Shown piece after piece: positions 1 through 7,790 of a DNA stretch of 64,000 nucleotides (the first letter of the stretch is position 1; every line of letters starts with the position of its first letter). The notes under the pieces are model-generated. The model was given only the letters and a program-made list of their open reading frames with translations, was not told the origin of the DNA and searched no databases. The position numbers and the translations under genes are program-made. The stretch is from NCBI GenBank assembly GCA_049334165.1, contig JBEGHD010000007.1, one strand, 5' to 3'. Origin of the DNA: JBEGHD01 sp049334165 (GTDB lineage Bacteria; Bacteroidota; Bacteroidia; Flavobacteriales_D; Sanyastnellaceae).

Positions 1-485
1 TGATCAGTGATGTGAAACAACCGCTTTTGCTTGTTACTCCTGAAGGTAAAGAGGAAGAAGCTGTGACAAGACTCGCCAGGGTTGGATTCGACAATGTGTT
101 GGGCATTTTAAAAGGCGGAATCGAAGCCTGGAAAGGTGCTGGCAAAGAAGTGGACACCATGGAGTCTATTTCGGCAGAAGAATTGAAAACCCGTTTCGAC
201 AAAGGAGCGACAGTGATAGATGTCAGGAAGCCTGGCGAATACCAGTCTGAGCACCTTGAAAATGTTGAAAATATTCCGCTCGACTTCATCAACGAGAACA
301 TGGAGAAATTTCCAAAAGACAAAAAATTTCACCTGCATTGCGCAGGAGGATATCGCTCGGTAATTGCCGGATCGATTTTAAAATCTCGCGGATATCATGA
401 TCTTGTGAACGTAGAAGGTGGCTTTAAGGCCTTAAAAGAGACAGATTTAAAGATGTCTGACTACGTTTGTCCAAGCGAATTGTAA
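1..485 (+). CDS. MBL-fold/rhodanese protein, C-terminal part (5' end outside window)
   Basis: The reading frame is open to the left window edge (first full codon at base 3), so only the C-terminal part is seen and the GTG at 12 is probably not the start. Two rhodanese-like segments are visible. The first lacks a catalytic cysteine. The second carries the active loop HCAGGYRS, with Cys at about residue 110 counted from base 12. The linker between the domains resembles Bacteroidota proteins with an N-terminal metallo-beta-lactamase domain followed by tandem rhodanese domains (persulfide-dioxygenase-like). The MBL part cannot be checked here. The likely role is cytoplasmic sulfur transfer or persulfide handling, by family resemblance. 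The gene ends at a clear terminator. Confidence 0.85.
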   Translation, partial: ISDVKQPLLLVTPEGKEEEAVTRLARVGFDNVLGILKGGIEAWKGAGKEVDTMESISAEELKTRFDKGATVIDVRKPGEYQSEHLENVENIPLDFINENMEKFPKDKKFHLHCAGGYRSVIAGSILKSRGYHDLVNVEGGFKALKETDLKMSDYVCPSEL

Positions 486-548
486 TTTTGTAAAAATGCT
501 TATGTCACGGCACGACCGTGGTAAAAGTGAAATAGGATAGATTAACAG

Positions 549-583
549 AAACCCCTGTGACTGAATGCCGCAGGGGTTTTTGC
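549..583 (+). terminator. Rho-independent terminator after rhodanese gene
   Basis: A nine-base stem AAACCCCTG / CAGGGGTTT (549-557 with 571-579) is followed by a T-rich run. It lies 64 bases after the stop codon. Confidence 0.85.
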
Positions 584-661
584 TTACCCTGTGAAAGGTT
601 GGAAAATGAGGATCGATAAAAAATCGCAGGAATAGGGTACAACTTTTAGCCTGCGAATTGG

Positions 662-669
662 TTAACTTT
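662..669 (+). promoter_or_regulatory. Bacteroidota -7 promoter element of the KAS III gene
   Basis: TAACTTTG matches the consensus TAnnTTTG. It lies about 50 bases before the ATG at 718, which argues for that ATG rather than the in-frame TTG at 658. A perfect 11-bp palindrome TAGGAGTCCTA (677-687) falls at the expected transcript start. Confidence 0.7.
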
Positions 670-717
670 GCCCTTGTAGGAGTCCTATTTTTACTACGAA
701 GAAAGCGAGATCTAAGA

Positions 718-1803
718 ATGGAAAATACAATCTACAGCGTAATTTCAGCTACTGGCTGCTACATTCCCAGGCGAAGAGTGACCAACGAGGATTTCCTCGA
801 CAATGAATTCTACGATTCAGAAGGAAACAAAATCGAGAAGTCCAATCAGGAGATTATTAAGAAATTTGGTGAGATCACCACGATCACCGAAAGACGCTAC
901 GTCACAGACGATCTCGTAACATCTGATATCGCTTTTTTCGCTGCTGAAGATGCGTTGAAATCCGCCAACATCAAAAAAGAGGAGCTCGATTACATTATTG
1001 TAGCACACAACTTTGGTGATGTGAAAGCAGACAACAAACGATCTGATATCGTTCCCAGCCTTGCTGCAAGGGTGAAATACAAACTCGGAATTGAAAATCC
1101 GGGAACCGTTGCTTTCGACTTGCCATTTGGTTGTCCCGGCTGGCTGCAGGGAATGATCCAGGCAGACTACTACATCCGCTCGGGCGATGCCAAAAGAGTG
1201 ATGGTGATTGGCTCTGAAGTGCTTTCGAGAGTAATTGATCCGCACGATCGCGACAGCATGATCTATGCCGATGGAGCCGGAGCTACCATTCTCGAAGCTC
1301 GTGAAAGCGACTCACCAATTGGTATCCTCAAACACAGCTCTCGTTCGGATACATTTCGTTTTGCGAAAATGCTCTACATGGACCAGAGCTACCACAAGGC
1401 TGGAGACACCGGAAGCGACATCTTTCTGAAAATGAACGGGCGAAAGCTCTATCAGTACGCCCTGGAAACGGTTCCTCAAGCCATAAAAGACTGTCTCGAT
1501 AAAGCCGGAGTGCCCATCACCGATGTCAACAAAGTGCTTATCCACCAGGCCAATGGAAAAATGGACGATGCCATTTTGAAAAGACTCTACGCACTTTACG
1601 GATTGGATGAAAGTCCGGAAGACATCATGCCGATGACCATCTCGTGGCTCGGTAATTCTTCTGTGGCCACGTTGCCAACACTTCTCGACTTGATTCTAAA
1701 GGGAGAAATGGAAGACTACAAAATTGAAAGTGGCGATACGCTAGTTTTCGCTTCAGTCGGTGCCGGCATGAACATCAACGCGATGATTTATAAAGTGCCA
1801 TAG
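718..1803 (+). CDS. 3-oxoacyl-ACP synthase III family protein (FabH-like)
   Basis: This 361-residue thiolase-fold condensing enzyme has the KAS III triad in order: Cys139 in the loop LPFGCPGW, His276 in IHQANG and Asn313 in LGNSS. The family joins an acyl-CoA to malonyl-ACP in the cytoplasm. An in-frame TTG at 658 would add 20 residues, but the promoter at 662-669 overlaps that extension, so the ATG at 718 is preferred. No other fatty-acid genes are adjacent and the gene has its own promoter and terminator. It could be the housekeeping FabH or a second KAS III serving a special lipid or polyketide. The substrate cannot be told from sequence alone. Confidence 0.9.
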   Translation: MENTIYSVISATGCYIPRRRVTNEDFLDNEFYDSEGNKIEKSNQEIIKKFGEITTITERRYVTDDLVTSDIAFFAAEDALKSANIKKEELDYIIVAHNFGDVKADNKRSDIVPSLAARVKYKLGIENPGTVAFDLPFGCPGWLQGMIQADYYIRSGDAKRVMVIGSEVLSRVIDPHDRDSMIYADGAGATILEARESDSPIGILKHSSRSDTFRFAKMLYMDQSYHKAGDTGSDIFLKMNGRKLYQYALETVPQAIKDCLDKAGVPITDVNKVLIHQANGKMDDAILKRLYALYGLDESPEDIMPMTISWLGNSSVATLPTLLDLILKGEMEDYKIESGDTLVFASVGAGMNINAMIYKVP

Positions 1804-1868
1804 CGTTATGGCGCCACTGTAATTTTCAAAGGATCTTTTTCACAGCTTTTAGTGATGACCTTATAACA

Positions 1869-1896
1869 AAGCCAGGCCGATAGTCTGGCTTTTTCA
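1869..1896 (+). terminator. Rho-independent terminator after KAS III gene
   Basis: The stem AAGCCAG / CTGGCTT (1869-1875 with 1885-1891) is followed by TTTT, 65 bases after the stop. Confidence 0.8.
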
Positions 1897-1923
1897 TTCC
1901 CACTAACGGGCTTTCGTTTTTGC

Positions 1924-1931
1924 TATATTTG
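1924..1931 (+). promoter_or_regulatory. Orphan -7 promoter element TATATTTG
   Basis: This is a perfect TAnnTTTG element with no full-length gene behind it. The next ATG (1958) opens a frame of only 22 codons. The DinB-family gene starts 200 bases further on. Confidence 0.55.
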
Positions 1932-1957
1932 AGCAGAACAACCAACCAAATACTACT

Positions 1958-2026
1958 ATGATACCTAATTGTTTTGCCACAAAATCCAGTACCCAATTGG
2001 TTATGATTCAAGTCTTAATAAACTAA
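1958..2026 (+). pseudogene. Possible 5' remnant of a lost gene (22 codons)
   Basis: The ATG sits 27 bases after a perfect promoter element, in an A/C-rich leader typical of Bacteroidota starts, but the frame stops after 22 codons. Nothing recognisable follows before the DinB-family gene. It may be the stump of a gene whose body was replaced when that gene arrived, or a chance frame. I recognise no homologue. Confidence 0.25.
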
Positions 2027-2131
2027 ATGATAGTAACTTACACAACAAATAGACATTGTTAGATAAAGATAATACTTCCTTTATTGACACGTTGCCTGTA
2101 ATGCAAACCGACATTCTCGAAAACAAAGAAA

Positions 2132-2599
2132 ATGACTCAATCTGAACTCATCATTTTAAACTTTACAGAAATAAGGAGGAGAAGCATAAAACTTTGGAAA
2201 GGACTTCCAGAAAGCTATTACAATTGGAAACCTGATGAAAAGGCAATGACTGCCATAGAAATGATTAGACACGTTTTGGAAGCCGACTATGGATGGAACA
2301 TAATAATCAATAATGGGAGCATGACAAATTATCAAACGCCCTGGAAAAATCGACCATTTATTGGCGTTGCTGACGAACTTGAATTTGCTGAAGCCTATCG
2401 GAATACATTCATTGAAAGCGTTCGCCAATTTTCGGATAGAGAGTTAAAAGAAACGAAAATCATTCACCCCGGAAATGGAGACCAAAAAAACCTTGGAAAA
2501 TATTTATTACGGATTGGGTATCATGAATCTGTTCATGCGGGACAATTCCTTTCATATTTAAGAGCAATGAAAATTGATCGTCCAGAGATTTGGGACTGA
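2132..2599 (+). CDS. DinB family protein
   Basis: This 155-residue four-helix-bundle protein of the DinB/YfiT superfamily carries the putative metal-binding histidines His47, His131 and His135 (the last two in GYHESVHAG). DinB-like proteins are mostly of unknown or thiol-transferase-like function, so no substrate is proposed. The surroundings are AT-rich. The gene stands alone between a probable gene remnant and a convergently transcribed kinase, which suggests it was acquired as a single-gene insertion. No TAnnTTTG element was found directly upstream. Confidence 0.85.
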   Translation: MTQSELIILNFTEIRRRSIKLWKGLPESYYNWKPDEKAMTAIEMIRHVLEADYGWNIIINNGSMTNYQTPWKNRPFIGVADELEFAEAYRNTFIESVRQFSDRELKETKIIHPGNGDQKNLGKYLLRIGYHESVHAGQFLSYLRAMKIDRPEIWD

Positions 2600-2700
2600 A
2601 ATTAAAAACACTACAGCCAACAGTACTGCCTCCTATGTAAATCCCTTAGCTAAACCAAAAACCTTCCTTTTCAGAAAGTTGTCTTTTTCGTGGTCTAGAC

Positions 2701-2725
2701 CAAAAGAGCTTTTCACAAAAGCTCT
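2701..2725 (-). terminator. Hairpin overlapping the end of the COG2187 kinase gene
   Basis: The inverted repeat AGAGCTTTT / AAAAGCTCT (2705-2713 with 2717-2725) includes the stop codon at 2713-2715. On the minus strand it is followed by a short T run only, so termination strength is uncertain. Confidence 0.45.
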
Positions 2726-3678
2726 CTAATCAAATCCAAAAACATTTTTGCTGATTGCCAGTCTTCGTTGAGAGCACTGACCTTGGCTCGTACGTTGGCG
2801 CGGTAAATTTTATAGAACCGATGAATCGATTTTTCCTCATCCCCAAACTTCAGAGGGCTGTTCTCGAAGTATACTTTTAGAAAGTGATCACTGAGATTGT
2901 TCCTGGAATTGGCCTCCAGGTCCATGCAGAAAAATGCCAGCTCATCGAGCACATCGACCTGACGGAGGCGGTCGTCAAACTCAATGCAGTCAAATATTGC
3001 CGGAGGATCGGTTAGGAAAATATTGCCGGAGTGGAAGTCTCCGTGGAGGTCGCGTATCATCCCGGCTTCAGCTCTGGAGATGAAAACAGCCTGGTTTTCT
3101 TTTATAAAACCTCGGGCAAAGTCATTGGCTTCATCGATCAGCTTGCTGTACTTTTCACCAAGTTGCTCTCTTGCCTTAGATTGAATTGACTCCAGGTCGC
3201 AAAAATCTTCTTCGAGTTTGTCGGTGTCAAAGCCAGATTTTATGACTTCGGCCTGTTGGTGAAAGCGGTTCATGATTTCCGCCAGTTGCTCCATGTGATG
3301 TTCTGTCACTGAATCGTTTTCTAGCATCGTAGACATTTCCTTGTCACTGTCGAGCCGGTCCATCTTCACCGCCCAGTCAATCACTTTTCCAAAACCTTTT
3401 CCAATTGAAAACTTTCCGTCCATCTCCCGAACAGGTTCTACGCTATGGTAAATCTCACACAAACGCGAGTTGAGTTTCACTTCGCGCTCGCATAGATTTT
3501 TACGCTTTTCGATGGTAGAAAAATCCAGAAAAGAAAATTTTACCGGCTTCTTAATTTTAAAAGCCAGCTCCTCATTTAGAATCACCCACGCACCGTGAGT
3601 TTCTACAATCTCACCACTGAGGGAACTGCCTTCAAAAGTTCCTTTCGTTGCCAGTTGGTCAATTTCAGTCTGTTTCAT
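2713..3678 (-). CDS. Phosphotransferase of the APH/COG2187 type
   Basis: This 321-residue protein has an aminoglycoside-phosphotransferase-like kinase fold. A conserved lysine lies near residue 43. The catalytic loop DLHGDFHSGN covers residues 210-219 and the metal-binding Asp is at about 230 (IFDCIEFDD). COG2187 proteins are putative cytoplasmic kinases of unknown substrate, often fused to a P-loop kinase domain (COG0645). Here that second part is the separate gene just upstream, and the two reading frames overlap by 14 bases (3665-3678). Tight coupling suggests that the products act together. The exact substrate is unknown and antibiotic resistance should not be inferred. Confidence 0.8.
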   Translation of the reverse strand: MKQTEIDQLATKGTFEGSSLSGEIVETHGAWVILNEELAFKIKKPVKFSFLDFSTIEKRKNLCEREVKLNSRLCEIYHSVEPVREMDGKFSIGKGFGKVIDWAVKMDRLDSDKEMSTMLENDSVTEHHMEQLAEIMNRFHQQAEVIKSGFDTDKLEEDFCDLESIQSKAREQLGEKYSKLIDEANDFARGFIKENQAVFISRAEAGMIRDLHGDFHSGNIFLTDPPAIFDCIEFDDRLRQVDVLDELAFFCMDLEANSRNNLSDHFLKVYFENSPLKFGDEEKSIHRFYKIYRANVRAKVSALNEDWQSAKMFLDLIRELL

Positions 3679-4168
3679 CGGGCAGGTGTTTTAGGTGATC
3701 GTGAGCGGTCTTCAGCATTTCGGAAATATTGTCGTTCGTGGACTCCAAAACCAAATGCGCTTGCGTGAAAGGCTCTGACTCGTCTTTGATTTTGAGGTAG
3801 ACTTCGAAGTCGGCATCGCTGTAGTCTCGATCTCTGGATGTGCGCTCTTTTACGATTTTTTCATCGGCTTTCACTTCGATGAACACAATCCTGGCCACAG
3901 CAGACAGGGCTGCAATCTGCGCTCTCCTCTCAGCTTTATGGAAAGTGGCATCAACCACAATGGTGTCGCCATTTCCTGCCAGGTCCTTCACCATTTCAAA
4001 AAGCGTTTTGTAGACCAACTTTTTTTCTTCCGGTGTATGTCGAGGCACTTCGATCAGAGACTTGCGGAGCTTGTCGCTGCTCAGGTAGGCCGCATTCAAA
4101 TCGCCTGCAAGTCGCTTGGCGAAAAAGCTTTTCCCACTTCCGGGAAGTCCACAAACTGCTATGATCAT
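3665..4168 (-). CDS. P-loop kinase of the COG0645 type
   Basis: This 167-residue AAA-type small-molecule kinase has a Walker A motif GLPGSGKS at residues 7-14. The start is taken at the ATG at 4168. A GTG at 4186 would add six residues. Downstream motifs (DATFH and a charged lid with RTSRDRDYSD) fit a zeta-toxin/adenylylsulfate-kinase-like fold. In many bacteria this domain is fused to the COG2187 kinase. Here it is the first gene of a two-gene unit whose second frame begins inside its end. The substrate is unknown. Confidence 0.8.
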   Translation of the reverse strand: MIIAVCGLPGSGKSFFAKRLAGDLNAAYLSSDKLRKSLIEVPRHTPEEKKLVYKTLFEMVKDLAGNGDTIVVDATFHKAERRAQIAALSAVARIVFIEVKADEKIVKERTSRDRDYSDADFEVYLKIKDESEPFTQAHLVLESTNDNISEMLKTAHDHLKHLPDETD

Positions 4169-4215
4169 CGCTTTGGAATTTGGCACTAAGGTAACAAGCA
4201 GAACCGAATTTGGAC

Positions 4216-4848
4216 TCAGGCTTTCAATCTGTGTACTCCTTTTGAGTAGTCCTTTTCGAGAAGAGAAATCATCCGCTGGTAATCTTCGTGACTATTCACA
4301 AAATCGACATCGTTGGTGTCGATGATCAGCACCGGCATGTGTTGCTGTTGGCGGATGAACTCAAAGTAGCTTTTTTGAATTCCCGCCAGGTATTCTTCCT
4401 CGATGTTTTGTTCGTAAGGGCGGCCGCGTTTCTGGATATTTTCCTTGAGCTTGTCGTAGTCCAGGTAGAGGTAAACCAGCAGGTCGGGGTGCGGCAGGCT
4501 GCTGTGCATGATATGATAAGTTTTTACAAAAAGGTCGTACTCATCCGGGTCGAGGTTGGCTTTCGAGAAAATGATGGACTTGCTCAAAAAGTAGTCGGAA
4601 ACCACACGCTCGTGGAAAAGGTCCTGGTTAGTGAGCTCTTTTTTGAGCTGCGAAAATCGCTCAGCCAAAAATGACAGCTCCACAGGAAAAGCGTACCGTT
4701 CGGGGTTTTCGTAGAACTTTGGCAAAAAAGGATTGTCGGCAAACTCTTCGAGTATCAACTTTCCGTTGAAATCCGAAGCAATTTGCGTGGCCAGAGAAGT
4801 TTTCCCCGCCCCGATGTTTCCTTCTATGGCAATGTATTTATGCTTCAT
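4216..4848 (-). CDS. Deoxynucleoside kinase
   Basis: This 210-residue protein of the dNK/dCK/dGK family has a P-loop GNIGAGKTS at residues 10-18, an ERV/SDYF region after the substrate-binding helix, and an arginine-rich lid (KRGRPYEQ). The family phosphorylates deoxynucleosides in the cytoplasm for nucleotide salvage. The chosen ATG at 4848 lies inside the end of folK (11-base overlap), so the two genes are probably translationally coupled. A start nine codons upstream is possible but less family-like. The base preference (dA/dG versus pyrimidine) cannot be decided by eye. Confidence 0.9.
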   Translation of the reverse strand: MKHKYIAIEGNIGAGKTSLATQIASDFNGKLILEEFADNPFLPKFYENPERYAFPVELSFLAERFSQLKKELTNQDLFHERVVSDYFLSKSIIFSKANLDPDEYDLFVKTYHIMHSSLPHPDLLVYLYLDYDKLKENIQKRGRPYEQNIEEEYLAGIQKSYFEFIRQQQHMPVLIIDTNDVDFVNSHEDYQRMISLLEKDYSKGVHRLKA

Positions 4849-5329
4849 CCAGTCGTTTGATTGTGCCTTCGTCACTACAAGATTTCAGCAGTTGAACAGC
4901 CGTTTTGTGCAGTTTTGGATGTTTCCACTCGGGTGCTACTTCGGCCAGTGGAACAAGCACAAACAACCTCTCGTGGAGTCTGGGATGCGGCACCGTAAGT
5001 GTTTCCGAATCAATCTCTTCATCATCAAAAGCCAACAGGTCGATATCTAGCTTTCTCGAAAGATACTCGTCTGGCGATCGCTCGCGCCCAAGCTTGCCTT
5101 CAATGCGGTGGCAATGGTCGATTAATTCCTCTGCTGATTGCTTTGTAGAAACCACCAAAACCTGATTGTAAAAGTCGGGCGCATTGTCCATACCCCAGGC
5201 TGCAGTTTGGTAAATGGCTGAAGCTCTGGTAATCGTTCCAATTTCGGTACTGATCCACTTTCTGCCAAGCTCCAGATTGCTGAGCCTGTCGCCAAGATTT
5301 CCGCCTATGCCTAAGATTGCTGTGTGCAT
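4838..5329 (-). CDS. folK: 2-amino-4-hydroxy-6-hydroxymethyldihydropteridine diphosphokinase
   Basis: This 163-residue HPPK transfers pyrophosphate from ATP to 6-hydroxymethyl-dihydropterin in folate synthesis. The N-terminal GIGGNLGDR and the signature SRKLDIDLL (two magnesium-binding Asp) are both present, followed by VPHPRLHERLFVL. The start is taken at the ATG giving MHTAILGIGG. Another ATG seven codons upstream (5350) is possible. It forms a unit with the deoxynucleoside kinase, an arrangement common in Bacteroidota. Confidence 0.92.
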   Translation of the reverse strand: MHTAILGIGGNLGDRLSNLELGRKWISTEIGTITRASAIYQTAAWGMDNAPDFYNQVLVVSTKQSAEELIDHCHRIEGKLGRERSPDEYLSRKLDIDLLAFDDEEIDSETLTVPHPRLHERLFVLVPLAEVAPEWKHPKLHKTAVQLLKSCSDEGTIKRLDEA

Positions 5330-5473
5330 GAGCCGGCAAAATAACTTCATTCCGGGGCCAAATCAAAGTGGATATTGGGTAATTGAGGTAAGTAGGTGAT
5401 TGGGGAAATTAAGGTTGATAGCTGCCCGAGATACTTTCTCGATAATCCGCTTTGGTAACGATGTGGCTGGCAA

Positions 5474-5558
5474 TTGAGATAAAGTTGAAAAGGATCGTGG
5501 CGAGGTTTGGTGGTTAGGCGTTGAGGTTTATAGGTCGAGGGATTTGAGGTAAAGTAGA
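5474..5558 (+). repeat. Two copies of a 15-nt repeat, 70 nt apart
   Basis: TTGAGATAAAGTTGA (5474-5488) and TTGAGGTAAAGTAGA (5544-5558) are near-identical. A weaker copy lies at 5383-5395. The same unit with the same 70-nt spacing recurs at 14652 and 14722. Confidence 0.6.
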
Positions 5559-5743
5559 TACAAAGTTGATATAAAATTGTAGCAACACGTGGACAGAGCA
5601 CGCGTGGAACCTGTGTTTTGGGATTTGTTTTTTGCTTTTTGGAATTTTCACCCAGAGGCAGTTGCTCAAACTCACCTGCACTACCACTGCCCACCAAAAT
5701 CATCCATTAATGGAATTCTCAAAGTCTACTGAGTGAAACCCAC

Positions 5744-5751
5744 TACATTTG
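5744..5751 (+). promoter_or_regulatory. -7 promoter element of sppA
   Basis: TACATTTG (TAnnTTTG) lies 30 bases before the ATG at 5781. It falls inside the longer open frame that begins at 5733, which rules against that upstream start. Confidence 0.7.
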
Positions 5752-5780
5752 TTTCATACAAAACTGCAAATACCTATCAA

Positions 5781-7610
5781 ATGAAAGAGTTTTTTAGAAA
5801 TTTACTAGCGTCAATTCTCGGTTCGGGAATCGCCTTTATCGTTGTCGGATTCATTCTGATATTCGCCTTTGTAGGCATTTTCACGGCCAGTATCACGAGC
5901 GCTTTTGAAGACATGGAGTTTGGTCAAACCAAAACCGTGCAGGTGAAAGACCAGTCAGTGCTCAACGTAGAGCTTAACGGCCCTGTGGTGGAACGCATGA
6001 GCAACGATGGTTTCAATTTCAATTTCAACACTTTCGAACCGTTGGAAGTAATGGGGTTGAATGAAATTCTGAATAGCTTTGAGAAAGCGAAAAATGACGA
6101 CAAAATCGAAGGGGTTTTTCTCGATCTGACTACCGTTTCAGTTCGTGCTTCTTCACTGCTCGATATTCGCGATGCCATTCTCGATTTTAAAGATTCAGGT
6201 AAATGGGTTGTAGCCTATGCCGAAAACTATTCTCAAGCCACTTACTACCTGGCTTCTGCTGCCGATGAAGTTTATATCTATCCAGAAGGATCTTTGGACT
6301 GGCGAGGACTCAACGCTGAAATTGCGTTTTTCAAAAACATGCTCGACCGTCTAGACATCGAAGTGCAGGTGTTTCGTGGAGAAGGTAACAAGTTTAAAAG
6401 CGCTGTAGAGCCTTTTATCATGGAGAAAATGAGCGAGGCTAATAAGGAACAAACGCGCGCTTTCCTCTCTGACATGTGGGCGATCTACACAGAAGATATT
6501 TCTCGCGAGCGCGGAATTTCTGTGGAGCGACTAAACGAACTTGCGGATTCGCTTTCTATTCGCTCTGCTGCTGATGCCGCTGAATACGGTTTGGTAGACA
6601 AAACCATGTATCGCGATGAGGTGCTCGATCACTTGCGCGAGAAAATGGGGATTGAAGACGAAGACGAAGGCATTGCCAAAGTCGACCTTTACGACTACCG
6701 TGACAAGAAGAAAAAGCGCAAGAAAAAAGATGACGAAGGCGATAAAGGTCGCGTAGCTGTTGTTTACGCTGTCGGTGAAATCCGCAGTGGGCAAGGCGGT
6801 GACGGTGTGATGGGCTCGGAAAGAGTTGCCAAGGCACTTCGCGATGCTCGCAAAGACGAAGATGTAAAAGCCATTGTTCTTCGCGTGAATTCTCCCGGAG
6901 GAAGCGCTCTTGCATCAGATGTGATTTGGAGAGAAACTCAACTCATCAAAGAAGAAGGAAAACCTTTTGTGGTTAGCATGAGCGACTTGGCTGCTTCTGG
7001 TGGTTACTACATCGCTGCCGGTGCAGATCAGATCTTCGCCAACCCGAATACCATTACCGGTTCGATCGGAGTGTTTGGACTCATTCCTAACCTTGGACAG
7101 TTTATGGAAAACAAACTAGGAATCACTTTCGATAACGTAAAAACAAACGAACACGCTGACCTGGCTACAGGAACAAAAAGCCTCGACCCATTGGAATACG
7201 AAGCCATTCAGGAAAGTGTGAATGACGTGTACCAAACATTCTTGCAGCGCGTAGCTGACGGTAGAGGAATGACAAAAGAGCAAGTTGACGAAATCGCCCA
7301 GGGCCGTGTTTGGTCTGGAAAGCAAGCGCTGGAACTTGGCCTTGTTGACGAACTTGGAAACCTCGAAGCCGCTGTTGAGCACGCTGCAGAAATGGCACAG
7401 CTCGATGATTATGAAATCAAAGAGCTTCCGGAACTGGAAGATCCTTTTGAGAAGTTCTTCAAGAGCCTCAGCGGAGGAATGAAAGAGAGCATGACTCGCG
7501 ATGCCATGGGAGACTACTACGAAGCGTACATGGAGTTGCAGCGTTTGAGAAATCTCTCAACCATGAACGGTGTGCAGGCCAGACTGCCCTTTATAATGGA
7601 AATGGAATAA
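5781..7610 (+). CDS. sppA: Signal peptide peptidase SppA, long (67K) type
   Basis: This 609-residue membrane-anchored serine protease degrades cleaved signal peptides. One N-terminal membrane segment (about residues 8-38) precedes tandem S49 domains. The catalytic lysine is Lys206 in KFKSAVEPF and the serine nucleophile is Ser406 in LAASGGYY, equivalent to the Lys/Ser dyad of E. coli SppA. Between the domains (about 308-323) there is an unusually basic stretch rich in Lys next to an acidic run. The ATG at 5781 is chosen because the promoter lies within the upstream extension. The gene is monocistronic, with its own promoter and terminator. Confidence 0.93.
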   Translation: MKEFFRNLLASILGSGIAFIVVGFILIFAFVGIFTASITSAFEDMEFGQTKTVQVKDQSVLNVELNGPVVERMSNDGFNFNFNTFEPLEVMGLNEILNSFEKAKNDDKIEGVFLDLTTVSVRASSLLDIRDAILDFKDSGKWVVAYAENYSQATYYLASAADEVYIYPEGSLDWRGLNAEIAFFKNMLDRLDIEVQVFRGEGNKFKSAVEPFIMEKMSEANKEQTRAFLSDMWAIYTEDISRERGISVERLNELADSLSIRSAADAAEYGLVDKTMYRDEVLDHLREKMGIEDEDEGIAKVDLYDYRDKKKKRKKKDDEGDKGRVAVVYAVGEIRSGQGGDGVMGSERVAKALRDARKDEDVKAIVLRVNSPGGSALASDVIWRETQLIKEEGKPFVVSMSDLAASGGYYIAAGADQIFANPNTITGSIGVFGLIPNLGQFMENKLGITFDNVKTNEHADLATGTKSLDPLEYEAIQESVNDVYQTFLQRVADGRGMTKEQVDEIAQGRVWSGKQALELGLVDELGNLEAAVEHAAEMAQLDDYEIKELPELEDPFEKFFKSLSGGMKESMTRDAMGDYYEAYMELQRLRNLSTMNGVQARLPFIMEME

Positions 7611-7635
7611 TCATCTCGGTTATCACTTAGAATAG

Positions 7636-7672
7636 AAACCCTGAAGGAGAAGTATTCCTTCAGGGTTTTTTT
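7636..7672 (+). terminator. Rho-independent terminator after sppA
   Basis: The 13-base stem AAACCCTGAAGGA / TCCTTCAGGGTTT (7636-7648 with 7656-7668) is followed by TTTT. Confidence 0.9.
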
Positions 7673-7790
7673 ATGCATTTACTTTTTGCGATTGCTTATC
7701 TTTAGTTAAGTCTTAGTTGGCCAAGTCTTTATGCTCTGGTAACTTATCCTTCATTTGGAAAAGAGACTTTTGAAAACAAATCGTACTGTC

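Larger units (their letters stand above)
5330..5780 (+). other. Intergenic region with short repeats
   Basis: No credible gene is seen. The stretch carries three copies of a 15-nt motif close to TTGAGRTAAAGTWGA at 5383, 5474 and 5544, all in the same orientation, and ends with the sppA promoter. A 118-codon antisense frame across it looks like repeat translation and also runs over the folK start. Confidence 0.6.

Noticed and set aside
658..717. TTG-started extension of the KAS III gene
   Set aside because: The promoter element and likely transcript start fall inside it, and the added residues do not match the family N-terminus.
5347..5703. A 118-codon antisense frame between folK and sppA
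   Set aside because: It covers the repeat-bearing intergenic sequence and runs over the folK start. Its translation looks like repeat-derived low-order sequence and no family was recognised.
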